Assembly: GCA_021234155.1 (NCBI GenBank)
Contig: JAJEKV010000011.1
Span: 6,527,132 to 6,591,131, forward strand
Length of the DNA stretch: 64,000 nucleotides
DNA from: Isoetes taiwanensis
Lineage: Eukaryota > Streptophyta > Lycopodiopsida > Isoetales > Isoetaceae
Direction of reading: 5' to 3'
How positions within the stretch are numbered: position 1 is the stretch's first letter; each line of letters opens with the position of its first letter. Of this stretch, positions 38,111-48,638 are shown piece after piece. Both the position numbers and the translations under genes were made by a program. The notes below the pieces were generated by a model, which did not search any database, was not told where the DNA came from, and saw only the letters and a program-made list of their open reading frames with translations.

Positions 38111-39309
38111 CAAGTGAAGCAGGCAGTGATACTTTATGGTTGGCCAGTCTATTTCTAGTACGCAGATCTCCTTGTGTTACAAATTGTGGTATCTTTACTT
38201 TCCCATCACCCACAAGCATATGAACACTTTGAAATAATTGTAATTATTCTGTTTTTGTTAAACAGGTCAAATCGTTAATTGTTGCAAGAAAGTTACCTGG
38301 TCAGTGAGCAGTCAGTACTTTTTGCAGTTGTATTTGACTGCACCCTACAAAATGAAGCAAAATGCCACCCTTCAATCTTCAAAAGCATGACAAAGTAGGA
38401 AACTATACAAAGTGATTGTGACAAATGGCTAGGTAGCATACCCGGAAGATTTGTCATCGTCAGGGCCAGTCTAGACAAGCACCAGTTCCATCTTGTCTAT
38501 AGCAACCACTATAGGTTCAGTCTTCATATTTGGGAATAGGGACCTCAAGTCACTAATGATGAATTTGTAGTTGCTCATATATCAAGGCCTAGAATCGGCC
38601 ATAGCATCAAGCCCTCAAGTTGACCCTTTTCCTTTTGCCATTTTACATGGTTTCTTATAAGAAACTATCAGGGTCTTGAATTTCTCTGAACAGGAGATTA
38701 AAAATTAAGGAGTTAGTGTAAGCCAGAGTTGGTGAAAGCAATGAGTCCCTTAAGGACAATATCTTCAACTCCTTGCATATTTTAATCGCCATTGCTGCAT
38801 CAATAAGCTTACATGGGGCAATTCATCTACAGTTGAAGCAGATCAAAGAAATCGTAATAAAATATAAGGATGGTTTTAAGGCTCTAGCGACATATCTTTG
38901 TGGCCGGATATTTGTATGGTCCAGCTCCCATCGCCAAAAGCTCCTTGAGGCTATTCATCTGCAGTTGAACCGACAAAAGAAATGGATACAAAGTAAAAAA
39001 CTTGGCTTACAGTGCAAGCGGCTTACCCTTTCTGGCCGGAAATATGTATGGTGCAGCATCGCCAAACTAATAAGATCGCCATAGCTTGAAATTCTATTTT
39101 CAGATTTTATAGAAAACCCTTGAAATGCAGAGTCGGAATGGCATGCAACATGCACTCCAGGGGTATGGGAGGAGATCTGCAGCTCTGATCAATGCATCCG
39201 CTGAGATCAAACAACTAAAAATTCTTTTGCTTCCACTCTTTTTCCTTTGAAATTTTAAAGTCATATGAATTTAAGAATTTTTAGCCTCCTTTAAGAATTT
39301 GTTTTATTA
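38111..39309. other. Left end of repeat copy 2; one unidentified open frame
   Basis: An open stretch at 38,773-39,084 (103 codons, plus) has two similar pieces, GAIHLQLKQIK and EAIHLQLNRQK, 50 residues apart, and is Lys/Arg-rich. The copy 1 version is shorter because of errors. No family is recognised and no start context is convincing, so I do not call a gene. Confidence 0.35.
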
Positions 39310-39614
39310 TAGAATAGAATAGAATAGAATAGGTTTTTAGCGTCCACGGAGACCAATTGGCCTATGGGACCCAAACAAAAAAGAGAGCAGCAAGCATATT
39401 ACTGACAGGATAAAAAAACCCCCGCCCCGAAGGGTTTTCGAGGGAAAAACCTTAGCAGTAATAAGCCTGCTGGCACACTGTACAATTGCATAAGACAGTT
39501 CAATACCGTCCCGTAGGACATAAACGAGTCCGTGCATCCATAACCTCCTGGAGGTATGACCCCAACAAACCCACCGACGCCAGTAGCTAATGGCGATGCA
39601 GCGGTGGCCGTGCA

Positions 39615-39830
39615 CTAATGTCGAACATATCGCTCTCGGATATGGGCAAATGCTGGGCAGGTCTGGAGGGCATGACATTCATCCTCAATCGCGCCCTGGT
39701 GGCAACACTGGCAAAGCCTTTGCTCTCGTGCTTCACGAGCCCAACGCCCTGTTTCAATCCGGAGGCGATGTGCCCCCGTGCGAATGGAAGCTATAAGCCT
39801 GCGTTTCTTCATGGGTAGCTGGGTGTACAA
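39615..39830 (-). pseudogene. LINE A C-terminal zinc-knuckle segment
   Basis: Seventy-one residues with CQCCHQGAIEDECHALQTC. Such Cys/His clusters close many plant LINE proteins and are thought to help bind nucleic acid. It is in the same sense as, and downstream of, the RT region. The frame upstream is lost, so it is a fragment of a once longer reading frame. Confidence 0.6.
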
Positions 39831-39855
39831 GTACTGGTGTGGGCCTCTTGTGAGC

Positions 39856-40359
39856 CTAGGATTGACTAGCTGGCGATAGTGTGCGGCTTAACATCGCGTC
39901 GAGCCTCGCATCCCACAGCTTGCGAAGGAAAGTAGCATCAAGGTATAGTTTTAGTGCCTCGCGATCTTTCTTTGTCCTGACCTGGACGCATCTGTTTGCC
40001 TGCACACCCCAGCGTGAGAACCACTGAGCCTGCTTGTCTTTCCAGCAGGATTTCAGGCGTTGGGGACCCATTGCCGTGGCCAAAGCAAGGCGGGGCAAGC
40101 GTGTATCAGCCATAGCGACCACCTTTTGGAAGTAAACGATATGGCGTTCCAATGCGCCCGTTGAAGGGGTAGAAGCTGTCTCTCGGAGTAGGATGCGAGT
40201 GCGGGCGTGGACTTCACCCCGGGGCCCGTGCCAAGGCCTTACGCACGCTTTCGAGGTCATTCGGTGTTGAGGGATATCACCGGACCCCACACTTCGCCCC
40301 ATACAAAAGGGCGGCTCAACCAAGGCCCGAAACAAATGTGGATTGGTGACCCCGGGCAT
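39856..40359 (-). pseudogene. LINE A post-RT (thumb/connection) segment
   Basis: A 167-codon open stretch with VVAMADTRLPRLALA and LKLYLDATFLRK, the region between RT and the terminal zinc cluster. It is the longest surviving LINE A frame in copy 2. The same strings are present, broken differently, at 1,778-2,217 in copy 1. Comparing the two shows small indels at CTG/CAG. Confidence 0.55.
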
Positions 40360-42539
40360 ACAACTGCCTTGTGGCTATTGTTACGCATGGCATATAGTGC
40401 TTTCCAACCCGCAGTGACCCATGAACGATAGCCACATCCCAATGGGTGGTAGTTGAGAACTCAATCCCCAAGTACTTGTAGGTCGGAGCCACCTCTACCT
40501 CTTGCCCCCGGTAAGTGAATGTGGGAAGCCTTGGGCGGCGGGATGATGCAACTAGCGACACCCTAGTTTTGGCCAAGTTAACTTCGCATGCCGGTGAATT
40601 GGCAAAAAGTGTCAAGAGCATCCGGTGGCGTTGCATGTCCTCCGAGTATAGGCCATGAGGTTGACATCACAAGATATATGAGTTGCCGGATTGTGTGATG
40701 CATGATATGTGCGCGCACCTCCATGCTCCGTAGAGAGCCAATCTTCCAACCGATCAATGTGGGCCAAAGAGTGTGGGGGAGAGGGGGCAACCCCCGACGC
40801 TTTCCGATGCTCCGGGTCACCGGCCAGGCCGCTGATGTGATACGGCCCGAGCATGCCTCGATGCGGCCTATATCTTGCGATTACGCAAGTCGGGGGTCCC
40901 GTTTTGCCGCAATCTGTCCCATAGCTTATTGCGGGTATGCGTGTCGAATGCCTTTGCAAAATCCACGAAACAACAAGACAGGTTACGCGGATTCCTGCTA
41001 TCTTCAATCAATGTGCAGGCGAGTGAAGATATGATCAATGGTGGAATGCCCTGGGCCGAAAACCTGCCTTATTGTGTAAGAGCTCGCACCTCCGTTTCCT
41101 CTGCCTGCCCATATTGTCACCATTTGCTCAAGGATGCCAGCCAACAGTTTTGCAAAAAGAGAGCTGACCATAATAATGCACGGTAGTTGGTCGGACATTG
41201 AGGGTCCCCTGCTTTGTATATGGGCACTACTCTACTAGTGGTCCATTGCGTAGGGAAGCCTTCTCATAATGCTTTATTGAACAATGCCGTGGAGAACAAA
41301 GCACCGGTGGAGGCCCAGCCCATTTCAGGAGCTCACGCACGATGCCATCTAAATCGCCGCCTTCCCATTAGCTAGGCGTCAGAGGCCCATGATGACATCC
41401 TCTGCGGATAAATCCGAGCCATGCCTATCTGTGGAGGGATCGGTGCCCGCCCCGAAAGCCGGTCCTTACGGCTATTGCAAATCGCACTGCACCCATTGCT
41501 CCGAGGTGATATTCCCCGGGGTCGGCAGTTTGCTCAAGACCCTTCTCCGTAATGTCCCCTGGGTGCCGGTCCAGGAGACCAAACATCTGTTCTTGATGCT
41601 CTGCGAGGTATCCGCCTTCTTTGTTCTTGAGAAAGGAACGGTATCGACCGACGGCCCTGCGGGCGAGAGATGGCATCGCTGACTTGCCGGAGTGTCGCTT
41701 TGAGCCCCGACACTCATCATCAAACCATCGGTTGCGGGGGAAGGTGGTGGTGCTCGAGGCTTGCCGTGAGCTGCCTCTCCAAAGCATCTTTCGGCACCGC
41801 CGGCTGCGTGAGTCACCGATCGATTGTTCTTGAAGTGTGGGGAGTTGCGCCAGCCCCGTGAGATCATGCTCAAGCAAACCGGGCATAGGTCCCTCGCACG
41901 GGCCAGAGTCCAGCGCATTTGGGGGCACCCGGTGTGTTGAGGCAAGAAGTGCACGGGGAGCCTCCCACCGAGATGCATGAACAGGGCCGGCCTGAGTCTA
42001 CTTCCTCGCCCGAAAGGTTCGGTCTCCGATGGAAAAATGAGTAACCGTGCACTCCCCCTCCCCAGATAATCCACTACACCGAGCCCCTTTGGTTCTCGTT
42101 CATAAGTGTAGCCGGGCTGGAAGACGCTATTGTTCAACCCATTACAGCATAACCAGGTCAAAGATACTACCCAAAGAATAGTAAACCGCCGGGCCATAGC
42201 CAAATATGGGGGCCATCCGATATCCTTTGACCAAGCCACTCTCATGGGTTCAAGCGAAGACGCCCTTCCGCCGGGGGCTCAAATTTTGGAACCCGCCCTG
42301 CGGTGCATTAAAGTCACCAAGCAAAATAACCCCGCCCTTTATTTTATGCCGGGCCAGATGTCATCATATAGAGATCGACATAAGGCTCCAATCGATCCAC
42401 ATCCTGAATGAGTGTTATAAAAGTTGCTCGGCATGTGGAAAGTAGCATGCCGCTATGAGGAGAGTGTCGCCATCGCCATCGCACGCCGCACCCATAAGTA
42501 GCGATTATACTGCATTTTGTGCAACAGACCGAAAGTGCC

Positions 42540-42761
42540 TCAAGGTTGCACGGTAGTAGAAAGCCACCCCGCCATGCCCTCGCTTGCTGTGCACTCATTG
42601 AACATGAAATGCAGATAGCTGGGAGGTGCAGTAGATGCGGTTGCCTGATGCTCCCATGTTTCCATGAGGAAAATGAGATCCATATCCGGTGCAATAGAGT
42701 TGAGACTCTCGCCTTCGCCGGGGAAGCCCCGAACCAGTTCCAAGACACCATCCGGAGGCAC
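42540..42761 (-). pseudogene. LINE A endonuclease N-terminal segment
   Basis: Seventy-three codons with SIAPDMDLIFLMETWEH. The ETW motif holds the metal-binding Glu of endonuclease/exonuclease/phosphatase-fold nucleases that nick the target for reverse transcription. The frame is lost soon after. The next catalytic block (GDFNAR) follows in another frame about 330 bases downstream on the minus strand. Confidence 0.6.
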
Positions 42762-43798
42762 AGTTCCTATTTGCCGGCATTCGATGTGGGCCTTCGATGA
42801 TCTGCCGGTTGCGGGGAAGGCGGTGTAGCGGCGCTGGCGGCCCGAGCGGGAAGCGGGAGGTCACCGATGGATATTAACGCCCGGCAGCAGCGGCAACGTG
42901 GAGTGGCGGCAACCCTGACGCGTACCCTCGGCAACCTCGGCAGGCCCCGCCTGAAAATCTGGCTTGCCGGGACAAAGCTGCGGCCCCCACTCGACGGCGT
43001 CCCACGGCACAGGCCACGCGCGGGACTCTGTTGCATCGGGGGTGAGATCACCGTCAACATACAGGCGATTGCCGGTTGCCTACTCGGCCTTGAGGATGGC
43101 CTCCCGGTACTCGCGATATGCGGCACCGTGAAGGTGACAACAGCGGGCGTCATCGCGTTGAGCCCAAAGCGGCCGCTCTAGCAATGTATACTGCCCGTCG
43201 GAATGCCATTCGAGATAGGATCTCATCACGAATGCGCTTGGTGAGATCTTCCCAGCCTCCTCCGAGAGTCCACGCACCACCACATTATGGCGTCGGGCCC
43301 CCGCTCCTGCTGCTGCCACCGGAGTCGAGGGCAACATTAGCCGCCCCGGCGGTGGCCTTTGTTGGGCTGGGCGTGTGAGGCTGCCACCGAGGGCGGTGTG
43401 GTGTCGCGATGGAGGAGGCGGCGTCACTGCCTGTTTGGCGACACTGTAGGCATGGGGGCCGCGTCGCGGCAGGCGCCCACGTATTGCGGCCCTCTGGCGC
43501 CCGAGGAGCCTAGCTCTTGTTGGAATCTCTGCTGCTTGGCCAGCTCATTTGTGCAGTGCCGCAGGTGTTCATGGACCTGAGCACGGAGGCCGCTGCCTTG
43601 CTGGGCAATGGTTGCCTTGAGCTCCTGGATCTCCTGATCTTGTGTCTCAGCCCTACTCTGCAGGGTTCTTAGCTCTGCCTGGTTGGCTTCGACGATGGCT
43701 CGGACGTTTCGTATCACGGTGGCATACCCCTTAGCTTCCGACCTGAGGCGGGAAATAGTTGCTACTGTATCCTGCTCAACACCCTGCTTGTCGCATGT

Positions 43799-43979
43799 AA
43801 AAATCGTTTATAGGTTTTTATTGGGGGTAAATACCTCGGCGGCACCGCCAGGCGAGGGGGCGTGCAAGCGGCGGAGGCCAGGCGAGGGGGCGTGCGAGCG
43901 GCGGAGGCCGCGAGTCCTCCGCCGAGCCTGGTGGCGCCGCCAAGGTATTTACCCCCGTAAAAATCTATAAACGATTTTT
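43799..43979. repeat. Foldback (MITE-like) element, 181 bp
   Basis: The two ends are inverted copies. The left arm has AAAATCGTTTATAGGTTTTT and then GGGGGTAAATACCTCGGCGG. The right arm has GCCGCCAAGGTATTTACCCC and then AAAATCTATAAACGATTTTT. Arms are about 55 bases with few mismatches. The centre holds two tandem 30-bp units (43,851-43,880 and 43,881-43,910), starting GGCGAGGGGGCGTGC and differing at two bases. It abuts the 5' end of LINE A. No coding sequence. No target duplication is clear. Confidence 0.75.
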
Positions 43980-44083
43980 CTAAAACGTAAAGATACTTTT
44001 ATTGAAATTATCTGCAATTTTTCTAAAATGTAAAGATACTTTTATTGAAATTATCTGCAATTTTTCTAAAACGTAAAGATACT
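43975..44083 (+). repeat. 43-bp tandem repeat, 2.5 units
   Basis: Units start at 43,975, 44,018 and 44,061 (partial), differing by one base in the first two. The first unit overlaps the right tip of the foldback element, so the foldback insertion or the array expansion happened at that point. Confidence 0.85.
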
Positions 44084-44244
44084 TCCTGGATGTTCGTGTG
44101 ATATAGGCTTTGATCCAGGCCATAGCCGGAGCTTTTATGACAAATTCTTTCAGAGTATAGCTTCTTTATATTTTCCAAGTTTTCTCATGGCCATGGCGGG
44201 GAGGCTTGTTGCATGTGGCCTTGTTGCAGATGCAGATCTGGCAG

Positions 44245-44580
44245 ATGTAGAACCAAGCTTCTGCGAAATGTAGAACCAAGCTTCTGCGAAATGTATTACC
44301 CTGATTCGGCAACCAAGCTTCTCCGAAATGAAATACCCTGGTTTGCTTTGCCAGAACTCCATATTCTAGCTTGGAAAGGTTTTAACATGCTTGCTTGATG
44401 GATCTGTGGGAAAAAATGGTTTCCTCTGTGTTTTAGCTTGCAAACCTTATACTAATCCTTTATTTCTAAACACAAAGCCAGAGCACGTCCAATAAATCGT
44501 AGTGATGCTCTGTTTTTGCTCCTTTGCAATGAATCATGGACTCGTAGTGATGCTCTGTTTTTGCTCCTTCTTTGCAATGA
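44245..44580 (+). repeat. Short tandem repeats (23 bp and about 50 bp)
   Basis: ATGTAGAACCAAGCTTCTGC plus GAA is repeated at 44,245 and 44,268, with a third diverged unit ending at about 44,327. A second duplication, with core GTAGTGATGCTCTGTTTTTG, lies at about 44,498 and 44,545. Confidence 0.75.
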
Positions 44581-44762
44581 ATCGTGGCGGCGCCACTCCT
44601 AAAAATGCGGGAAGGATTATGGGTTGCAATTTTAGTGTAAATAGCCCATAATTTCAATAAAAGTATCTTTACTTTGGCGTATATCTAGCAAATAGTGTAG
44701 CAAACCCAGGGGCAACTCTTGGGGCGTATATCTACACCATTAGCTAGACATGAAAAAATGGT

Positions 44763-45038
44763 TTGCATAACAGAACCCTCATGCAAAGGAAGGCTTTCAA
44801 GTTCAACAAAGTACTTTACAAGGGTACTATTTACAAAGAAGGAGATTATGTGTCAGCAGAGGACTTCAAGTGCAACATAACATCAATAGTTATCCATGAG
44901 TGTGAAGAACAACTCAAGAGCTATTACACTGCAATGTGCTTCTCCCTGCATGGCAAGGAACTATTTACACAAGCATGGATTCTTTCTTTGGATGAGACCT
45001 CTTTGAAGATAGGGTTTATCAGCTGTTTTTTTTGGTAA
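44763..45038 (+). pseudogene. Unknown coding-like fragment, 91 codons
   Basis: Open from 44,763 to 45,038. Codon-like sequence with YKGTIYKEGDYVSAEDF and SIVIHECEEQLKSYY, then LHGKELFTQAWIL. The Gly-Asp-Tyr-Val pattern after a beta-strand-like lead is faintly reminiscent of small chromatin-reader or transposase accessory modules, but I cannot name a family. It stops where the C-tract array begins, so it looks truncated by the array. The sequence is well kept between copies, suggesting reliable bases. It could be a remnant exon or transposon part. Confidence 0.35.
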
Positions 45039-45039
45039 T

Positions 45040-45420
45040 TCCCCTTTTATCTAAAAATACCCCAATTCACAAATTCCCTTTTGAACCAGTCCCCATTTGT
45101 AAAAATACCCTAATTCATTTGCAAATTCCCCTTTTGAATCAGTCCCCTTTTCTTGAAAATACCCCAACACATTCGCAAATTCCCTTTTGACCAAATCCCT
45201 CTTTCATGAAAATACCCCGATGTGCATTGGCAATTCCCTATTTCTACTAAGTTCCCCATTAGAATATACTCCTTTTGTTCAAGAATCCCATGTTTCTACT
45301 AATGTTCCCCCGTACAATATAGCCCTTTTTTTTTAAGAATTCCCCATTGCAAAGTAAATAACCCATTGTTCTTAAGTCCCCCAGTTCCTCAATGTGTGAT
45401 TTCCCAGGGGATATGAGCAC
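45040..45420 (+). repeat. C-tract array, copy 2
   Basis: Imperfect units with AAAATACCCC, AATTCCC or AGTTCCCC every 15-35 bases. On the other strand these are G-runs too far apart for a simple intramolecular quadruplex. It separates two coding-like fragments. Confidence 0.7.
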
Positions 45421-45475
45421 CTTTTTCGTTGTGCATATATTGGATGGCGAATTGCTTCTATGACAACCTAGGTCG

Positions 45476-45700
45476 GTGGAAGGGAAGGCGAATGCTAGCC
45501 GTAAACCAATTTTCGATGCCAAATGTAGACATTGGCAGAACAAAGAGCTCGAATTTTGCGTTATGTCCATTCTAGCAAAACAATTTAGAAGGGGTTTCCC
45601 TGATCTTTTGGTCGCTCTAGTGTTGAGACTAGTGGACAATCCCTTTCTTGCTGCCATGTATATGCTTGAAGAAACTGCACACATGAAACCTTGGGCTTGA
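45476..45700 (+). pseudogene. Unknown coding-like fragment, 74 codons
   Basis: Begins with Lys/Arg-rich sequence and contains KCRHWQNKELEF, AKQFRRGFPDLLVALVLRL and LAAMYMLEETAHMKP. It could belong with the fragment at 44,763-45,038, split by the C-tract array, since both run in the same sense about 440 bases apart. The family is not recognised. In copy 1 the frame is lost. Confidence 0.3.
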
Positions 45701-47014
45701 TCAGAACAAAACCATCTGCCAAACCCGTCAAGCAAACTCATTCCCTGTCTTGCTTATTTACCAAAACCATCAGACAAAATTATTGCTTGAAGTATAGTGG
45801 CCAGTAGGTCCGGCTAGGTGGAGATCTTGGCCAAACAAGATCTTGCTTAAGACCAAACATGTTTGCTTTTCTTAGATTTAGAATTTGCCTTTGTATATAG
45901 GTTTTAGAGCAGAATCCCCAAATCTGAGATGCGTGGATCTCTTCTGCGATATCTGGGGCTCCAACATATCTATGGGACAGCTCAAACCGGGCAAATCTCT
46001 GCTCCCTGCAATTTGTTTTTGAATCTGCTTATTAGATTTGCAAATTTGAGATAAAGCTTTTGAGTTGATTTTCATGCCAGAAATTGGAAGGTTTGCAGTT
46101 TTCATTCACTGCAATGCAACTTTTCCAATGAATTGCTTCCCAAACACAGAGCATTTCTATCGAGCTTTGGGTTCTGAGCAGATGGGTCATTTCCTTGCTA
46201 CAGCGCACAGAACACACAACACAAACAAAATCTACTTTGCTCAAACATCAAAAAGTTTCATGTAAAACCATGATATTCTGGATTGCTTACAAGAAGGAAT
46301 TGAACTGGAAGCTCTTGGATTATTGTCACCAACAGAGACTTCTGTTACAAATTTGCATGCCATATCAAATTTAAATTTGGCTAAATGTTCTGTTTCTTAT
46401 AGGAGTTGTATTTGAAAGGCATTGGAGTAGCCTAGAATCAAAGCTATAAGGGCGATTTCGGCTGAGAATAACCTGGGCTTCTCATAGACAGTTTGTGTCA
46501 GAGTCACCAAGGTAAAATATCTGCTTTTTGTCTATCTTTTTTCTTCTAGAGGAGCTGGAGGCATCGATTTTCAAGGGGGAATGAGTGAACATTGGGATCA
46601 CTAAGCCCGCAAATGCAAAAGGGAACTTTGTAACTATGCTTGAATAGTGAGGGCAAAAATAGGGCGAAAATTTTAAAGCCTGGCCAATTCCGACGCAATG
46701 CAACCTTCCAATTTCCTGCTCAGACCCCAGACAGAGATGTTAAAGAGAAGTTTGAATTCGTGCTACATCTCGATGAAGCTTAATATATCGCAAAATACCA
46801 TCAATTGGAAATGAGGCAATTGTTTTTTGTTGAAAAGATAAAATCAGAGCATATCTAAGTTGCCAGACACAGAGAAGGTGGGTTTGACTAAAAAAATGGC
46901 CTTCAAGTTTCTTCATTTTTTGTCTTTCTAGTTTTGAACCATCTCTTTTCCATTTTTGAGGGATGTACACCAAGTAGTAGCTTCTGCACTGCGGTCTCAT
47001 GTTAAAGGATATCT
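45701..47014. other. Stretch without a supported gene (copy 2)
   Basis: AT-rich. The string at 46,480-46,640 is unchanged between copies. I see no product. Confidence 0.45.
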
Positions 47015-47031
47015 CTGGGTTCAATTCCCAG
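47015..47031 (+). other. Perfect tRNA-like T-arm / B-box
   Basis: CTGGGTTCAATTCCCAG forms a 5-bp stem with a 7-base loop and fits the pol III B-box. Upstream, at about 46,975-47,005, there is no convincing D-arm or anticodon stem, so this is not a tRNA gene. It may be the tRNA-derived head of a SINE. Confidence 0.4.
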
Positions 47032-47479
47032 GAACATACACAGCGCCAGCTCTGCCGGCGCCAAATTCTTGTATGTTAATAAAAATACGCTTTCTGATTG
47101 TGCAAATATTATAGTTTGATGTAGCCTACCTATTGAAGAACGCTAATTAGGACCCTTTCTAGCCTTCGATGAGAAGAATATTGTGAAAAACAAGAAAAGA
47201 AGGAGGGGGGGAGAAGAAATGATAGATGACTTGGCATCACATTGTTGACAAGTTATCATCATGAGTGCCAGCTCATCTTTTGGTTGCCATCTCATGTTTG
47301 CCAAGTCATCATCCACAAAAAATGGGAAAGAAAGTTCTTGTCCACCTTTTATCGTGCCACGCGTGCGAATCATCCTTTGAGGCCACCATGCCATCTTTAC
47401 TTAGACCAAAATGTGAGCCATGTCAAAATGTGAGCCAGTTTAAGGGCAGTAGCAAGTTTGGAGCAGTTTTTCAAATATA

Positions 47480-47945
47480 CTAGGTATATACTAGGACAAT
47501 AGCGTGGATTTGTTTTCCATAAGCAAGGGTTGCAATCATGGCACATGCATTAAGAACACCAAGGAAGGTTACTTTATCTGGCTTCACGCACTTTTGCTGC
47601 ATTTCTTTAAACAGAGATAAAGCTTTCATGCTATGACCCTGATGGACATATCCCGAGATCATAATAGTCCAAGAGAAGATGTTTGGTTCGATCATTTGCT
47701 CAAATATTTTGTCAGCTAGTTCTATCTTTCCACACTTAATCTACATATTCATGATGGTATTGTTTATAAAAGTTCTATTTTCCAAGTGGAGGTTCTTGAT
47801 GACGAGTTCATGAATTTGCCTTCCTTCTTCCAAAGATCTCATTTTTGTGCAACTTTGCAATAGGCATGCACATGCTTCCTGATATGCTCAATATCTTGTA
47901 CATTCATGGACTTTAAAATTTGCAAGCCCCCTTTCAAATTGCCCT
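47480..47945 (-). pseudogene. PPR protein fragment (PLS type), copy 2
   Basis: Same fragment as 9,299-9,764. The intact piece, 47,480-47,695, covers about two repeats: NIFSWTIMISGYVHQG, PDKVTFLGVLNACA and GKQIHAIV. Sequence upstream on the minus strand continues the PPR pattern (EEGRQIHE-like, then INNTIMNM) but has a stop before the conserved IKCGK. PLS-type PPR proteins act in organelle RNA editing and processing. With no start, no targeting peptide and no E/DYW domain, it is a relic. It is notable for showing no visible difference from copy 1. Confidence 0.78.
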
Positions 47946-48638
47946 TGTCACACAAGGATCTTATCTTTGGGTCTATGGACACTGGCCAAGACGATCTTTC
48001 AAAGCTTTTGCTATAAGGGATATGATTGTATACCTTTAGCCAGACTGCATATTTAATTTAAAGCACTGGTCAAGGATTAAAATTTATTGCGGAAAAAAAA
48101 TGCAAGTGAAGATAGTACCAAGTAGCTGATAATTCAACACCGTGTACTTTCTCATAAAAATAGTTGCACCGATTCGCATTATTGCTGCTAATTATAAGGT
48201 AGGATATCAGCTGAAGGAGATACAAGATCGGCTTTTGGCAACAATATTATGCCTTGTTGTTGCTACTATATGAGTATCCACAAACATAATAGATAACGTC
48301 TATATCGTCAACATCTTAAAATCCCACAAGCTCTGAACAAATTAGATTCAATGGATCAAACATGGGCTAGAACCCATTACGATTTCCAGGCTACAATTTC
48401 ATGCATGGACATAGCAGGTAATGTCTTAGAATTCCATAGCTCTACAATATTCACGCTTTAGCAAAAGGCTACGTGGGCTATAATGGGGCTTTGCAAAATT
48501 AGGCTCTGCAAAATTACAAAAATGCATAAATAACTTACCATGTCTCCATGAGTAATAACATCAGCAGTAAGAGAAGAACAAGCCTGCAATGGTAAGCTCT
48601 GTGATATACTGGCATTTTCGAACCAAGCCAATAACCCA
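47946..48638. other. Stretch without a supported gene (copy 2)
   Basis: AT-rich DNA between the divergently oriented PPR relic and the ParB-like gene. It could include a promoter for the latter. I see no TATA box placed well enough to call. Confidence 0.4.

Larger units (their letters stand above)
39310..43795 (-). mobile_element. LINE A, non-LTR retrotransposon, copy 2 (broken)
   Basis: Element of about 4.5 kb read right to left. On the minus strand: 43,424-43,717 encodes a coiled-coil-like start (heptad-rich QSRAETQDQEIQELKATIAQ); 42,540-42,761 contains MDLIFLMETWEH, the endonuclease start; the endonuclease GDFNAR site lies near 42,310-42,330; the RT region is about 40,500-41,050, with HIDRLEDWLS and a damaged YADD loop near 40,665; 39,856-40,359 encodes the conserved post-RT part (VVAMADTRLPRLA); 39,615-39,830 has a C-terminal Cys/His cluster, ECHALQTCPAFAHIRERY. 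The left end is (ATTCT)n on the minus strand (39,311-39,333). Frames break at least eight times. Even motifs that cannot vary are hit, so part of the damage is likely sequence error. Confidence 0.8.
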
